DNA of 33,094 nt from CADCTM01 sp049671305 (GTDB taxonomy: Bacteria; Cyanobacteriota; Cyanobacteriia; Cyanobacteriales; Coleofasciculaceae). A model generated the notes under the pieces. That model was not told the origin of the DNA, ran no database searches, and worked only from the letters and a program-made list of their open reading frames with translations. The position numbers and the translations under genes are program-made. Below are positions 32,548-33,094 of the stretch, piece by piece. Positions within the stretch are counted from its first letter, which is position 1; the number at the start of each line of letters is the position of its first letter. The DNA is taken from NCBI GenBank assembly GCA_049671305.1, contig JBATUR010000003.1, forward strand, positions 1 through 33,094, read 5' to 3'.

Positions 32548-32865
32548 GCAAGATTTATTTTCGAGCAATTGAGATAGCGATAAGTTGCCTTAATTGCTCT
32601 ATTCTGGCAATTAGCTTTTCAAAGAATGAAGGGTAATTTTCTGCATATAACTTATTCGGTTGCTGATCAAGAAAGGAAGGCAATATTTTTATTAAAGCAG
32701 AAGGTAGTAACTTTTGTGACCTCAGCTTCTCTCTCAAGAATGAGATTAGCTAAAAGCTACGAACAGCGAATAATTGATGTTTGACTAATAATATTAGTTG
32801 TTACTAGAAAATCATTACCATCCTCGTCTATGATCAAATAATGAACCGTTTGCCGATGCACCCAT
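32548..32865. other. Intergenic region without a supported gene
   Basis: The 318 bp hold no convincing gene, terminator or repeat. A minus-strand frame at 32555-32737 (60 codons) lacks recognisable motifs. The upstream promoter of the edge gene should lie here. Confidence 0.45.
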
Positions 32866-33094
32866 ATGTCAAGAATGAGTGTGCATCCCCGCTACCTTCA
32901 AGAAGTCAAAGCCGCTTGGAACCGTAAGCGTGAGGAATGCGATCAAAACTTAGCTGGACGATTAGGACAATCTCTGCCAATCGTCATCGTGAATCTGTTC
33001 CTGAAGGGCGAACCGGTTAATCAAGTAAACTTCCTCAAAATTTGTCAGTTATTGGGGCTAGACTGGCAAGAAATTGCTGGCTTAAAGGTAGCTG
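32866..33094 (+). CDS. N-terminus of a putative STAND/AAA-like effector (partial)
   Basis: The frame starts at ATG 32866 and runs open to the window edge (76 codons). It resembles the degenerate HTH-like N-terminal module that precedes NB-ARC, AAA-like or WD40 domains in many cyanobacterial proteins: start, VHPRYLQEVKAAWNRK, then LAGRLGQSLPIVIVNLFLKG, EPVNQVNFLKICQLLGLDWQEIAGL. The ending (VNFLKICQLLGLDWQEIA) is especially typical. ATG 32875 is an alternative. No strong Shine-Dalgarno is seen. The rest of the protein is outside the window, so whether it is a conflict-system NTPase or a signalling scaffold is unknown. Confidence 0.55.
   Translation, partial: MSRMSVHPRYLQEVKAAWNRKREECDQNLAGRLGQSLPIVIVNLFLKGEPVNQVNFLKICQLLGLDWQEIAGLKVA

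Noticed and set aside
32555..32737. 60-codon minus-strand frame after the aminotransferase
   Set aside because: No recognisable motif or ribosome-binding site, and the length is expected by chance in AT-rich DNA. It may be a gene remnant, but I cannot support it.

Overview
The window is chromosomal DNA of a cyanobacterium. The HIP1 octamer GCGATCGC occurs at least 15 times in 33 kb, where about 0.5 is expected by chance. Several genes are typical of cyanobacteria: a SigF-type sigma factor, a DUF3285-type small membrane protein, an SDR-CIA30 protein resembling plant HCF173, and a zinc-ribbon Ser/Thr kinase. The palindromic intergenic repeats also fit filamentous or Chroococcidiopsis-like genomes. 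I cannot name the species. I saw no tRNA, rRNA, CRISPR array or intact insertion sequence.

Layout. 1-183: two 79-bp tandem repeats carrying a perfect hairpin. 184-5166 (-): a two-gene sensory operon, a response-regulator-coupled histidine kinase followed by a 1206-aa hybrid kinase. 5167-5638: an intergenic region full of inverted repeats. 5639-7303 (+): an FtsE-like ABC ATPase with its own terminator, then a rhodanese with a possible C-terminal membrane anchor. 7280-11163 (-): a small hypothetical protein, a zinc-ribbon Ser/Thr kinase with a polytopic C-terminus, and an ATP-grasp/PGM1-related ligase. 11439-13692 (+): a MATE exporter and an AIM24-like protein. 13735-15045 (-): Xaa-Pro aminopeptidase. 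15366-17233 (+): a cysteine-less AhpD/CMD-like protein translationally coupled to a GAF-adenylate cyclase.

17314-22211 (-) is a housekeeping block. In transcription order it holds a Bax-inhibitor-1 protein, prfB (with the +1 programmed frameshift), a DUF3285-type protein, ybeY, a DgkA-type kinase, trpG/pabA from a TTG start, and a Tat-exported MBL-fold protein without its metal motif. 22458-23285 (+): sigF-type sigma factor. 23368-24858 (-): SDR-CIA30 protein. 25279-26589 (+): a small hypothetical protein and an alpha/beta hydrolase. 26590-26813 (-): the decayed remnant of what looks like a ZIP metal transporter. 26923-31106 (+): two adjacent GT39-like membrane glycosyltransferases, the second with a C-terminal Ig-like plus TPR extension. 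31234-32547 (+): class III omega-amino acid aminotransferase. From 32866 to the window edge (+): the N-terminus of a protein that resembles the degenerate HTH in front of cyanobacterial STAND/NB-ARC or AAA-like effectors.

Most of the window is ordinary core and signalling content. The items most worth a second look are the CMD-cyclase pair, the edge STAND-like gene, the MBL and SDR proteins that have lost canonical catalytic residues, and the ZIP pseudogene.
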